DNA of 64,000 bases from Gammaproteobacteria bacterium (lineage in GTDB: Bacteria; Pseudomonadota; Gammaproteobacteria; Competibacterales; Competibacteraceae): the NCBI GenBank assembly GCA_024235095.1, contig JACKNC010000001.1, positions 2,794,501 through 2,858,500 of the forward strand, given 5' to 3'. A program made the position numbers and the translations under genes. Below are positions 17,771-26,378 of this stretch, one piece after another; the stretch's first letter is position 1, and every line of letters starts with the position of its first letter. Under the pieces are notes generated by a model that did no database searches, was not told the origin of the DNA, and was given only the letters and a program-made list of their open reading frames with translations.

Positions 17771-18839
17771 TCAGGCGATCAGGCCCTCAAACTGGAGGTC
17801 TGACCGACCGACTTGTCGGTTCATGAAAATACCCAAGGTGTGCGCTAAGATTTTTCGGGCGATCCGACTCGTCAAGTGCCACACATCCCGCGCCCGGATT
17901 TTCTCAAAATGGAATGGCTCGGTGAGCTGACCGATGACCGTTTCCACGAGGCGGCGGGTTCTCGTAAGCTGCTGGACAGCCCACGGGGGACGCGGATCGA
18001 TCATGTTGGCCCGCAAGGGGGTTTGCAAGTCAATCCCGGTCGTGGCCAGTTCCGTCTGAAGAAAGGCGCTCAGGTAACCTTTGTCGCCGATCACCCAACC
18101 CTGAACACCTTCGGTCAAATCCCACAACGCCTCGCGTTCATCACCCGTAGCGGGCGTCACCGTCCACGCCGTGATGACGCCATGGATCGTGACCATCAGA
18201 TGACCGTGAAGCCCGTAATAGTACTGCTTCTTTGCCGCACAATAGCCAAAATCCGCCACCGCAGGAAATAACCGACAGTGCGGGGCACGGGTCAACACAC
18301 AGAGGGGCAGAGGGCAACCATCCACCAAGCGAATCGGGTCCGTCGCCGCCCCCAACTCGATCAGCAGCTGCTGATGAAGCCGCTGCTTGATCACCCACAG
18401 ATTCGCCGCCTGCTGGGCAAACGTCGTCCGCGATCCGAGTTCCGGGAACCACGACGGCCAATGACGACCGAAGTACTTCCAGATGCCCACATCCGTATCC
18501 AGCCCTAAGAACTCGCCGACGACTTCCATCGTGATCACTTCACTATCGGGGCGCGAGCTGAGCGGAATCGGTCTAATACCGGAGAGCGCATAGGCGCTTG
18601 CAGGTGATTAGGCCGATTACCGCTCCAGCGAGTTGATAGGCGGAGCGCGCAGCGCGACGCCTGCAACTCGCGTCGAGCGAAGCTCGGCTCGCGCCCCGAT
18701 AAGCGGAGCGCGAAGCGCTCCGCTTATCATTCAGCTTGGGGGCGAAGCCTCGCGAGCGTAAGCAGTGATCCCCGAGCAGGGCATTCAGGTGTTCGTCTAC
18801 CCAACAAAACACCGTGATGATAAAGTCTTCGAGCGGCAT
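17771..18839 (-). pseudogene. IS982 transposase, split by the 177-bp palindromic element
   Basis: DDE transposase. The N-terminal 38 residues start at ATG 18839 (MPLEDFIITVFCWVDEHLN...APKLND); then the 177-bp element at 18548-18724 breaks the frame, and the remaining 255 residues run from 18538 to 17771. DDE-region motifs are visible: VDGCPLPLC, FGYCAAKKQYYYG, and GDKGYLSAFL. The body is nearly identical to copy 2 (one Ile/Val change noticed). Unlike copy 2 it still has the ATG start, but the insertion makes full-length product impossible unless the element is lost. Confidence 0.88.
18548..18724 (-). repeat. 177-bp palindromic element (copy 1) with TATC/GATA duplication
   Basis: Comparing the two IS982 copies shows exactly 181 extra bases here: a 177-bp element plus a duplicated TATC (18544-18547 and 18725-18728). 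Read on the minus strand it starts AGCGGAGCGC, contains a short hairpin closed by AGCGGAGCGC/GCGCTCCGCT, then a second, larger imperfect palindrome whose arms are ATCGGGGCGCGAGC and its inverse. It is GC-rich and has no transposase. A second copy is at 33017-33193. Confidence 0.9.
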
Positions 18840-18986
18840 GGCGGTCTCTCCGTGCGGTTGAGGCGGTTGGTTCCTCTCAGCTTAGCTCACATCGCCATGC
18901 CGCATCCGCCTGCTCTCATCTCCCCTCGGAAAAGTCGAACATCGCGTATAATGATAGACTAGCCAACATGATGAGGTATTTATACC

Positions 18987-19103
18987 ATGAGCCAAACACT
19001 TCAAGTTGATATCCAAGAATCTGCCGAAGAACTTAAGCGACTGATGAATGAACAACAGCGGGCTCGGTTGCGTGAGCGGTTACAGGTTTTGGTAGTCCTG
19101 TAG
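18987..19103 (+). pseudogene. N-terminal relic of an IS630-type helix-turn-helix transposase
   Basis: An ATG at 18987 opens a frame MSQTLQVDIQESAEELKRLM... that resembles the first ~35 residues of IS630-type DNA-binding domains. Coding similarity stops where the IS1-type element begins at 19091, after which a TAG follows by chance. The rest of the gene is not on the other side of that element, so it has been lost. Confidence 0.55.
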
Positions 19104-19731
19104 AAAGTAGTGATTAATTTATGGTATGATTTTAGTGGTAACAAATAGAGTCAGTAAAGAGCGATGATTTGTCCTAATTGTCATTCCGTCAATGTTGTAA
19201 AAAACGGCAGCATTCACAACGGCAAGCCCACGTTTTCTTGCAAAGATTGCAGTCGACAATTTGTCGAAAATCCAGAGAATAGAATTTCGCAAGATAAAAA
19301 GGATTTAATCGACAAACTGTTATTAGAACGAATTCCTATTGCCGGTATTGCACGGGTCGTTGGGGTTTCAGAACGTTGGCTACAAGGCGATGTCAATCGA
19401 AAATATCAAGGAGTCCCTCAGCAAGTCGCTGTTAAAAAAAAGCCCAAAGGTCGGCTCGTGATTCAATGTGACGAACTGGGGTCTTTTGTAGGAAATAAGA
19501 ATAACAAACAATGGGCTTGGTTAGCGATTGATCAAGGCACAAGCGAGATCGTCGGCGTTTTTGTCGGTAATCGAAGCCAAAAAGGCGCTCAAGGACTGTG
19601 GGACTCCCTACCGCCGGTTTATCGCCAATGCGCCGTCGCTTATACCGATTTTTGGGAAGCGTATGAGGTGATATTCCCAACCAAACGTCACAAAGCCGTA
19701 GGCAAAGAAAGGGGTCGGACTTACAAAATTG

Positions 19732-21035
19732 GGTAGTGTCCCTCAACTGCTGTGGTGAATCTGGGCGAAGTCGGGAAACACCTGTTCGAGTTTCGGTAGT
19801 TGATCGATGACTTCAGCGGGGACACGATAGGATAACAATTCTGCGGTGGTCCAGACATGATCGGTCATGCCAGCCGCCATCGCGGGCGTACCGGGGGACC
19901 ATCGACGCAGGGTTCCGTGTCCGCGCGTCGGTTCGGGCGATACGAGCGGTTGTCGCAAGCTGCGGTGGGGTAACACCAAATGATAGTAGGCTAATGAAAC
20001 CCATAATTGTTTCTCAAACCATTTGAGATTTTTAGAAAATCTGATCGTACGCCGAGTCAGACGCTGGTTGCTTTGTCGTTGGGTCAGGTTATCGCGCTCC
20101 ACAAAACTGGTATTGATCCCCCCGCTAACGGGGGAAGTTTGCACGTAGGCCGCCACGGTCTGGGTATCGCCAAACACCACATGGGTCTTCACTTTCACGA
20201 CCCGACCCTGCTGGCGGATTTTGATGACTTGGGCATACTGCATCTCGGGCAGCGGTCGGCGCCGGGGTTTGGGCTGAGGACCTCGCGAACCGCGACGCAC
20301 CGGTTGATACCATTCCCCATAGGTCATCAACAGCGCTTTTTCATACTCGGGCCATTGATCACTGGTAAAAAAAGGGATATGTAGATCAGTCACTTGTCGA
20401 ACGCGTGCCAGCAATTGATCCGCATAAGTTTGGGTCCGTTTGCCGATCACAAACGCCAATACCAACCGCCATTCCGGCGCAAAAGCGAGCCAGACCCACG
20501 CATCGCCATACGTTTCATGATAACTTTTGGTGCCCGGCAGATTCGCTTGTTTGGTATGCACAAAACTCCACAATTCATCGAGTTGACACTCTTGTACATG
20601 TAAATCATGCCACAGATAGAGCATCACCCGCCGACACTGGCGCGCCGCCCGGTCCAACCAGGCACACACCGTATCTTTGTCCGTCAGGACAATCCGGGCG
20701 GTCGCCCGCAGCGAAGTCCCCTCCGCCAGTGCGCGTACCGCCAATTCGAAAACGGCGGGTTCAGCATCCAAACCACAATAGGCCGTTCCATAACTCAAGA
20801 CGACATGTCTCCCGCACGCTCGGCAGAGCGCTCTTGGATGACCACGGCTACTCCCATCTTTGATCAACTGTCCTGTTTTAAAGGGCTTTCCATAGTGACG
20901 GCAGTTCCGGTTTGGGCAATACAACGACTCCCACTCCATGCTGATCTCCCCGCTGAGTACCATAGCTCAGAGGCGGATGCCCCAGCATGATCAAAGTAGC
21001 ATCTAGGTTCACCACAGCAGTTGAGGGACACTACC
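19732..21035 (-). mobile_element. Nested IS of an extended IS1-like type
   Basis: A 1304-bp element with inverted ends GGTAGTGTCCCTCAACTG, flanked by the direct repeat CAAAATTG (19724-19731 and 21036-21043). It carries one transposase gene on the minus strand. The GGTAGTGT end and 8-bp duplication fit IS1-related elements. Confidence 0.85.
19743..20939 (-). CDS. IS1-like transposase of the nested element (long form)
   Basis: About 398 residues, longer than classical IS1 InsAB. The N-terminal zinc-ribbon (CPNRNCRHYG...CRACGRHV) is followed by a helix-turn-helix region. Next comes the DDE domain: first Asp in CQLDELWSFVHTKQ, second in FFTSDQWPEYEKAL, and the C-terminal motif FVERDNLTQRQSNQRLTRRTIRFSK typical of IS1 enzymes. 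ATG 20939 has GGGGAG 7 bp upstream; an upstream in-frame start adds only eight residues. The frame is intact and the element is precisely bounded, so it may still be active. Confidence 0.82.
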   Translation of the reverse strand: MEWESLYCPNRNCRHYGKPFKTGQLIKDGSSRGHPRALCRACGRHVVLSYGTAYCGLDAEPAVFELAVRALAEGTSLRATARIVLTDKDTVCAWLDRAARQCRRVMLYLWHDLHVQECQLDELWSFVHTKQANLPGTKSYHETYGDAWVWLAFAPEWRLVLAFVIGKRTQTYADQLLARVRQVTDLHIPFFTSDQWPEYEKALLMTYGEWYQPVRRGSRGPQPKPRRRPLPEMQYAQVIKIRQQGRVVKVKTHVVFGDTQTVAAYVQTSPVSGGINTSFVERDNLTQRQSNQRLTRRTIRFSKNLKWFEKQLWVSLAYYHLVLPHRSLRQPLVSPEPTRGHGTLRRWSPGTPAMAAGMTDHVWTTAELLSYRVPAEVIDQLPKLEQVFPDFAQIHHSS

Positions 21036-21612
21036 CAAAATTGAAAGATTCAATGGTACTTTAAGACAAAGAATTTCTCGTCTCGTTAGAAAGACACTCT
21101 CTTTTTCGAAGACACTGGAAAACCACATTGGAGCTATTTGGTATTTTATCCATCATTATAACAATTCTCTATCGGTCGTGACTGCATGAGGGTTCACTAC
21201 AATCTGCAGGACTACCGAAGCATTCATTTAATCCAGCATCAAAGTATCCACGCTAGCACCGCTGGCAGCGTCACTATACTGGCAAGATTGCCCATGAGAA
21301 CGATGGAAGCGACCGCCTCGGGCGACTCGCCGAACTTCTCGGCTAACATGAAGTTGAGAACCGCTGGCGGTAGTGCGCCAAATACCAGCAATTGATTGTA
21401 CTGTTCGCCGCTGACCCCCAACAACGGACCGACCAGCAGCGCGATGGCGATTCCCGAAGCTGGACAAACCACTGCTCCGGTCAGGCCAATGCGCCAATCC
21501 TGTAAATTAATGCGCGTCATGCGTACGCCAAGCGCAAACAACATCAGCGGGATCGCCACCTGCCCCAGCAGATCCAGCGCCACCGCCAGGGGTTTCCACA
21601 CTGTTATATCTA

Positions 21613-22855
21613 GTGGGCTGACACAGAAGTTTTGACAGGTAGCGGTGGGTGCCCTATGGTTGAGATCAACAGGAGGAATCACCATGGCCCACAAGTATCT
21701 GGTTGATCTAACTGAAGAGGAGCGGGAAGACCTGCTGAAGGTCATTCATAAAGGCAAGGCAGCGGCGCGCAAGGTTGCCCGTGCCCATGTGTTGCTGCAG
21801 GCTGCGGAAGGGGCGACGGATGAGGCCATTGCCCAAAGCCTTCACTTGGGGATTTCGACCGTTCATCGTACCCGTCAACGGTTTGTCGACGAAGGGTTGC
21901 TGGCGGCGTTAAGCGAGCGGCCACGAGTCGGTTTGCCCCCGGCCTTGACCGGCAAACAGGCCGCCTTTCTGGTCGCCTTGGCCTGTAGTACCCCGCCCGC
22001 TGGCCGTTGTCAGTGGACTCTCCAATTGTTAGCGGACCGCTTCATGGAACTCCGGCCCATCGAAGCCATTTCCCGTGAGAGTGTGCGGCGCATCCTTAAA
22101 AAAACGACCTCAAACCCTGGCAACGTCAAGAATGGTGTATTCCCAGTGTCAGTCCCGATTATGTTTGGCATATGGAGGATGTGTTGGACCTGTACGCCGA
22201 ACCCGATGATCCTCAATACCCCCAAGTGTGCTTCGATGAAAGTCCGGTGCAATTGACCAGCGAAACCCGCTGTCCTCAACCCGCCCGCCCGGGTCAACCG
22301 GCGCGCTATGACTGTGAATACAAACGCGAAGGCACCGCCAATTTATTTCTATTCGTACAACCCTTGCGCGGGTGGCGTCATGTTAATGTCACGAAACAGC
22401 GCACCAAACGCGATTTTGCCCAGCAAATGCAGCAACTCGTTGATGTGTACTTTCCGAAGGCGGAGCGAATCCGGTTGGTCGTGGATAACCTCAATACCCA
22501 CACTCCTGCGGCCTTGTATAGTGTCTTTTCTCCAGAGGAAGCCCGCCGGATCACCCGCAAGCTCGAATTTCATTACACCCCCAAGCATGGCAGTTGGCTC
22601 AATATGGCGGAATGTGAGTTCGCTGTTCTCGCCGGCCAGTGTTTGAATCGCCGCATTGCGAACCTCGAAACTTTGCGGAAGGAAATCGCCGCTTGGCAAG
22701 GCCCACGCAACCTACGTCAGACCAAAATCCACTGGCAGTTCGGCACCGACTTGGCCCGGGTCAAACTCAAGCGCCTCTATCCTCCCTTGAAATCTTCTGA
22801 AACCCCGGTGGACCTAGAAACCTCTGAACCTGTCAAAACTTCTGTGTCAGCCCAC
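21613..22855 (+). mobile_element. IS630-family element, copy 1 (tandem left)
   Basis: A 1243-bp element with inverted ends GTGGGCTGACACAGAAGTTT, inserted at TA (21611-21612). Its right TA (22856-22857) is also the left TA of copy 2. Sequence appears identical to copies 2 and 3. Confidence 0.92.
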
Positions 22856-22858
22856 TAG
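21684..22858 (+). CDS. IS630 transposase, made through a -1 frameshift (copy 1)
   Basis: Two overlapping frames encode one protein. The first starts at ATG 21684 (AGGAGG 7 bp upstream) and carries the helix-turn-helix region (ATDEAIAQSLHLGISTVHRTRQRF). At a run of seven A (22098-22104) a -1 shift gives ...LKKNDLKPWQRQEWCIP... and continues into the catalytic frame. DDE residues are in CFDESP, VVDNLNTHTP and WLNMAECEF. The predicted product is about 391 residues. Three identical copies share the shift site, so it is probably programmed rather than a defect. The stop codon TAG is formed by the target TA plus the next base. Confidence 0.88.
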
Positions 22859-24100
22859 TGGGCTGACACAGAAGTTTTGACAGGTAGCGGTGGGTGCCCT
22901 ATGGTTGAGATCAACAGGAGGAATCACCATGGCCCACAAGTATCTGGTTGATCTAACTGAAGAGGAGCGGGAAGACCTGCTGAAGGTCATTCATAAAGGC
23001 AAGGCAGCGGCGCGCAAGGTTGCCCGTGCCCATGTGTTGCTGCAGGCTGCGGAAGGGGCGACGGATGAGGCCATTGCCCAAAGCCTTCACTTGGGGATTT
23101 CGACCGTTCATCGTACCCGTCAACGGTTTGTCGACGAAGGGTTGCTGGCGGCGTTAAGCGAGCGGCCACGAGTCGGTTTGCCCCCGGCCTTGACCGGCAA
23201 ACAGGCCGCCTTTCTGGTCGCCTTGGCCTGTAGTACCCCGCCCGCTGGCCGTTGTCAGTGGACTCTCCAATTGTTAGCGGACCGCTTCATGGAACTCCGG
23301 CCCATCGAAGCCATTTCCCGTGAGAGTGTGCGGCGCATCCTTAAAAAAACGACCTCAAACCCTGGCAACGTCAAGAATGGTGTATTCCCAGTGTCAGTCC
23401 CGATTATGTTTGGCATATGGAGGATGTGTTGGACCTGTACGCCGAACCCGATGATCCTCAATACCCCCAAGTGTGCTTCGATGAAAGTCCGGTGCAATTG
23501 ACCAGCGAAACCCGCTGTCCTCAACCCGCCCGCCCGGGTCAACCGGCGCGCTATGACTGTGAATACAAACGCGAAGGCACCGCCAATTTATTTCTATTCG
23601 TACAACCCTTGCGCGGGTGGCGTCATGTTAATGTCACGAAACAGCGCACCAAACGCGATTTTGCCCAGCAAATGCAGCAACTCGTTGATGTGTACTTTCC
23701 GAAGGCGGAGCGAATCCGGTTGGTCGTGGATAACCTCAATACCCACACTCCTGCGGCCTTGTATAGTGTCTTTTCTCCAGAGGAAGCCCGCCGGATCACC
23801 CGCAAGCTCGAATTTCATTACACCCCCAAGCATGGCAGTTGGCTCAATATGGCGGAATGTGAGTTCGCTGTTCTCGCCGGCCAGTGTTTGAATCGCCGCA
23901 TTGCGAACCTCGAAACTTTGCGGAAGGAAATCGCCGCTTGGCAAGGCCCACGCAACCTACGTCAGACCAAAATCCACTGGCAGTTCGGCACCGACTTGGC
24001 CCGGGTCAAACTCAAGCGCCTCTATCCTCCCTTGAAATCTTCTGAAACCCCGGTGGACCTAGAAACCTCTGAACCTGTCAAAACTTCTGTGTCAGCCCAC
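22858..24100 (+). mobile_element. IS630-family element, copy 2 (tandem right)
   Basis: Head-to-tail with copy 1, the two sharing one TA at 22856-22857. The outer TA is at 24101-24102. It ends beside the putative N-terminal fragment of the AEC transporter. Confidence 0.92.
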
Positions 24101-24103
24101 TAG
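22929..24103 (+). CDS. IS630 transposase (copy 2)
   Basis: Identical translation to copy 1, shifted by 1245 bp. It has the same ATG with AGGAGG, the seven-A shift site at 23343-23349, and the same DDE motifs. The last base of its TAG stop (G24103) comes from flanking chromosomal DNA. Confidence 0.88.
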
Positions 24104-24230
24104 GGCGAAGAGGGGGAAGACGATGGCTGTCAACTGGTAAAGCATGGCGGAATGATGAAATCAACTAAAAAATTGCATAATAACCTTATGGCTAAATAAG
24201 TTTTTAACTCTTTTATGGATTAACCTATTA

Positions 24231-25292
24231 GGCTCAATATGGATTCCAGGCTGTTGAAGATGGCTCGCCCTGCCAAGGGACAGGATCTACACTGAAGAGG
24301 TTTTGAACCGCCGCGCTCCAGGTTTCCCGTCGATGATCAACCTTCAGAATCTACTGGACGATGTCCGGTGTTACGAAACGGTCCGCCAACTGCGCTGGCC
24401 CGATGGGGTTCACTGCCCCCATTGTGGGGCGGCGAACGTGACGAAGCAGGGTCACGACACGACCCAACCGGCGCGACAGAAATATCGGTGTGCCGGGTGC
24501 CATCGCTCTTTTGACGATCTAACCGGGACGGTGTTGGCCGGCCACCACCCGCCGTTACGAATTTGGATATTATGTTTATATTTTATGGGGTTGAACTTGT
24601 CTAATGCCCAGATTGCCCAAGAGTTGGCGTTGAATCCGGAGACGTGCAGCGGATGACCGAGCAACTGCGCCAAGGTATCGTCGCCCGCCAACCCGAACCC
24701 ACCTTGGCGGGGGAAGTGGAATGCGACGAGGTCTATATGGTGGCCGGGCATAAAGGGCATCCGGACGCGGTGAAAAAAAAGGCCGCCGCGGGCGGCGTCG
24801 CCGGCTGAAGGGGGCACGGGGTCGAGGCACCCTGGAGCAGGAAAAGCCGCCGATTCTCGGCATGATTGAGCGCGGCGGCGCGGTGGTCGTCCGGATGCTG
24901 GATAATGTCCAGCAAGCGACCATCCAACCGCTCCTTCAGACTTTCATCGCCCCGGGAACCCGGGTGTATACCGATGAATATGCAATCTATAACCCATTGA
25001 AGGATTGGGGCTTTGATCATCATACGGTGTGTCACAGCCGGGGCGAATACGCCCGCGACGACGATGGCGATGGCTTCCATGAGATTCATGTCAATACTGC
25101 TGAGGGTTTCTGGTCCCTGTTGCGTTCCTGGTTGCGACCCCATCGAGGAATTTCGCAAGAAAAGCTGCCGCTCTACCTGGGCTTCTTTCAGTTCGTGCAT
25201 AACGTCCGCATTCGGGGCAAAGGCTTGCTCAGACCTCTCTTGGAACTGCTGGTCGCCTAACAACGCCAACTGACTGGAATCCATATTGAGCC
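24231..25292 (+). mobile_element. IS1595-family (ISXO2-like) element
   Basis: Inverted ends GGCTCAATATGGATTCCAG (left) and its inverse at 25274-25292. The direct repeat AACCTATTA is at 24222-24230 and 25293-25301. The element sits in the intergenic space between the divergent AEC and macro-domain genes. Confidence 0.87.
24333..25260 (+). pseudogene. IS1595-type transposase with two frameshifts
   Basis: N-terminal zinc-ribbon (CPHCGAANVTKQGHD...CAGCHRSFDDLTGTVLAGHH) starts at ATG 24333 and breaks near 24645, after LALNPE. The next frame reads DVQRMTEQLRQGIVARQPEPTLAGEVECDEVYMVAGHKGHPDAVKKK and breaks at an eight-A run near 24773-24780. The third frame holds GTLEQEKPPILGMIERGG, YTDEYAIYN and the catalytic end NTAEGFWSLLRSWLRPHRGIS. 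All expected IS1595 segments are present and only the frame is damaged. One shift at an A-run could be programmed or a sequencing error, but two make an inactive gene more likely. Confidence 0.82.
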
Positions 25293-25345
25293 AACCTATT
25301 ATTTGGATTAACAACCTCCAACATGTTGTCGACGAGGTGATTGAG

Positions 25346-25867
25346 ATGGATTCCAGCCGTATTCGGATCATTTCCGATGATATTACTCGATTATCGGTGG
25401 ATGCTATTGTGAACGCCGCCAATCGTTCACTGCTTGGCGGCGGCGGCGTGGATGGCGCAATTCATCGCGCTGCTGGCCCGGAATTGCTGGCCGAGTGCCG
25501 CACACTGGGCGGTTGCGAAACCGGTCAGGCCAAGCTGACTCGCGGCTATCGGTTGCCCGCCCGGTATGTCATCCACACGGTTGGCCCTGTCTGGCAGGGC
25601 GGCGAGCAGGAGGAACCCGCACTGCTGGCGTCCTGTTATCGCCAAAGCCTGCAACTGGCGGTGAAGCAGGCGGTTCGCACCATCGCGTTCCCTGCTATCA
25701 GCTGCGGGGTTTATGGCTATCCCCTGGACGAAGCAGCGCGTATCGCCATCCGCGAGGTTCGCGATTTTCTCGCCCACGATGACCAGATCGAGATGGTTTA
25801 TCTGGTGTGCTTTGGCGGGGATGTGCGCCAAGCTTACGAACAAGCACTGTGCGAAAAAGAAGGATAA
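25346..25867 (+). CDS. Macro-domain protein, O-acetyl-ADP-ribose deacetylase type
   Basis: A 173-residue single macro domain. Ligand-binding motifs are clear: DAIVNAANRSLLGGGGVDGAIHRAAG near the start, GYRLPARYVIHTVGP, and AFPAISCGVYGYPLDEAA. The family removes acetyl from O-acetyl-ADP-ribose or ADP-ribose from proteins in the cytoplasm. The ATG at 25346 has GAGG upstream and begins right before the domain; a longer frame upstream has no family match. It is divergent from the broken AEC gene. No toxin-type ADP-ribosyltransferase is adjacent, so a housekeeping role is more likely than an antitoxin role. Confidence 0.87.
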   Translation: MDSSRIRIISDDITRLSVDAIVNAANRSLLGGGGVDGAIHRAAGPELLAECRTLGGCETGQAKLTRGYRLPARYVIHTVGPVWQGGEQEEPALLASCYRQSLQLAVKQAVRTIAFPAISCGVYGYPLDEAARIAIREVRDFLAHDDQIEMVYLVCFGGDVRQAYEQALCEKEG

Positions 25868-25913
25868 AAACGCTCTCAGCCCACAACCTCTCGCCTTCGG
25901 GAAAGAATCGTTT

Positions 25914-26378
25914 TTATGCAACGTTCTCGCTTTCGATTTCGCCCTTAAGCATGACCCCATTGACGCCAACGATCCGCAATCGCGCGCCTGCCGGACAGTC
26001 TTGTTCGACCAGCACCTTCCAGGTGCTGTCGTCGACCCGGATTTTACCATGACCATTGATGACGGGCGCATCCAGGGTGAACACCCGCCCAATGTACTGA
26101 TGACCACGTCGATTGAGAAGAGGATCAGCGGTGCGGGTGGGATGCCGGCGCAACCGCATCCGCCAGGCGACGATAGAACCTACTGACAACAGGGCAAACA
26201 GGAACACCTGCCAAGTCCAGGGCATTTCGGGCAGAATAGTCAACGTCAGCCCCACCAGCAGTGCAGCCACGCCCATCCACAGGAAGAAGAAGCCGGGGAC
26301 CAGGGCTTCTATCGCCATGAGCGCCACGCCCAGCACCCACCAGTTCCAGTAGACCGGTTCCAGCAGCCAGCCGCTCAC
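25914..26378 (-). CDS. NfeD-family membrane protein (short form)
   Basis: A 154-residue protein with two to three N-terminal membrane helices (WWVLGVALMAIEALVPGFFFLWMGVAALLVGLTLTIL and VFLFALLSVGSIVAW). A C-terminal OB-fold of the NfeD type follows (LLNRRGHQYIGRVFTLDAPVINGHGKIRVDDSTWKV). Its start overlaps the stop of the upstream stomatin-like gene by 4 bp, the classic NfeD-stomatin pair. The two are thought to act together in membrane microdomain organisation or protein quality control. Confidence 0.88.
   Translation of the reverse strand: MSGWLLEPVYWNWWVLGVALMAIEALVPGFFFLWMGVAALLVGLTLTILPEMPWTWQVFLFALLSVGSIVAWRMRLRRHPTRTADPLLNRRGHQYIGRVFTLDAPVINGHGKIRVDDSTWKVLVEQDCPAGARLRIVGVNGVMLKGEIESENVA

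Larger units (their letters stand above)
17756..18947 (-). mobile_element. IS982-family element, copy 1, interrupted
   Basis: Terminal inverted repeats begin ACGCGATGTTCGACTTT at both ends, and the element is flanked by the 5-bp direct repeat ATAAT. Length is 1192 bp, of which 177 bp plus a 4-bp duplication is a second, palindromic element inserted in the transposase. Without that it matches the 1012-bp copy at 38338-39349. Confidence 0.88.
19164..21189 (+). pseudogene. IS1-family transposase, split by a nested IS but exactly reconstructable
   Basis: Single-ORF IS1-type transposase. The first part (19164-19731) has a zinc-ribbon (CPNCHSVNVVKNG...CKDCSRQF) and the first catalytic region (IQCDELGSFVG). 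It is interrupted at 19732 with an 8-bp duplication CAAAATTG. Joining 19731 to 21044 restores ...GRTYKIERFNGTLRQ... and continues in frame through FSKTLENHIGAIWYF to a TGA at 21187. The restored product is about 237 residues, normal for the family, so the only visible lesion is the nested insertion. Confidence 0.88.
19091..21216 (+). mobile_element. IS1-family element (outer), carrying a nested IS
   Basis: Ends are GGTAGTCCTGTAGA at 19091 and the inverse of GGTAGTCCTGCAGA ending at 21216. The element is about 814 bp once the nested IS (19732-21035) and one target repeat are removed. No direct repeat flanks the outer ends: the left flank is an IS630 relic and the right flank an AEC transporter fragment, so DNA on one side has been lost or rearranged since insertion. 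Confidence 0.8.
21239..24145 (-). pseudogene. AEC-family (auxin efflux carrier-like) permease, bisected and partly deleted
   Basis: The C-terminal ~123 residues lie at 21239-21610 (WKPLAVALDLLGQVAIPLMLFALGVRM... SPEAVASIVLMGNLASIVTLP). They match the last membrane bundle of AEC transporters. Two tandem IS630 copies follow. On their far side, 24103-24145 reads on the minus strand as MLYQLTAIVFPLFA, a plausible AEC N-terminus. About 165 residues between the two parts are absent. Inference: two IS630 insertions in the gene, followed by loss of the piece between them. The N-terminal part is short and its assignment less certain than the C-terminal part. Confidence 0.6.

Noticed and set aside
18573..18839. 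Protein-coding gene spanning the 177-bp element (RSAYRGASRASLDASCRRRAARSA...)
   Set aside because: The same peptide appears at 33020-33168 only because the element is open in that frame; there is no independent sign of coding.
25346..25867. Macro-domain gene as antitoxin of an ADP-ribosylating toxin pair (DarTG-like)
   Set aside because: No DarT-like ADP-ribosyltransferase ORF is adjacent; the upstream DNA is an IS1595 element and a broken transporter gene.
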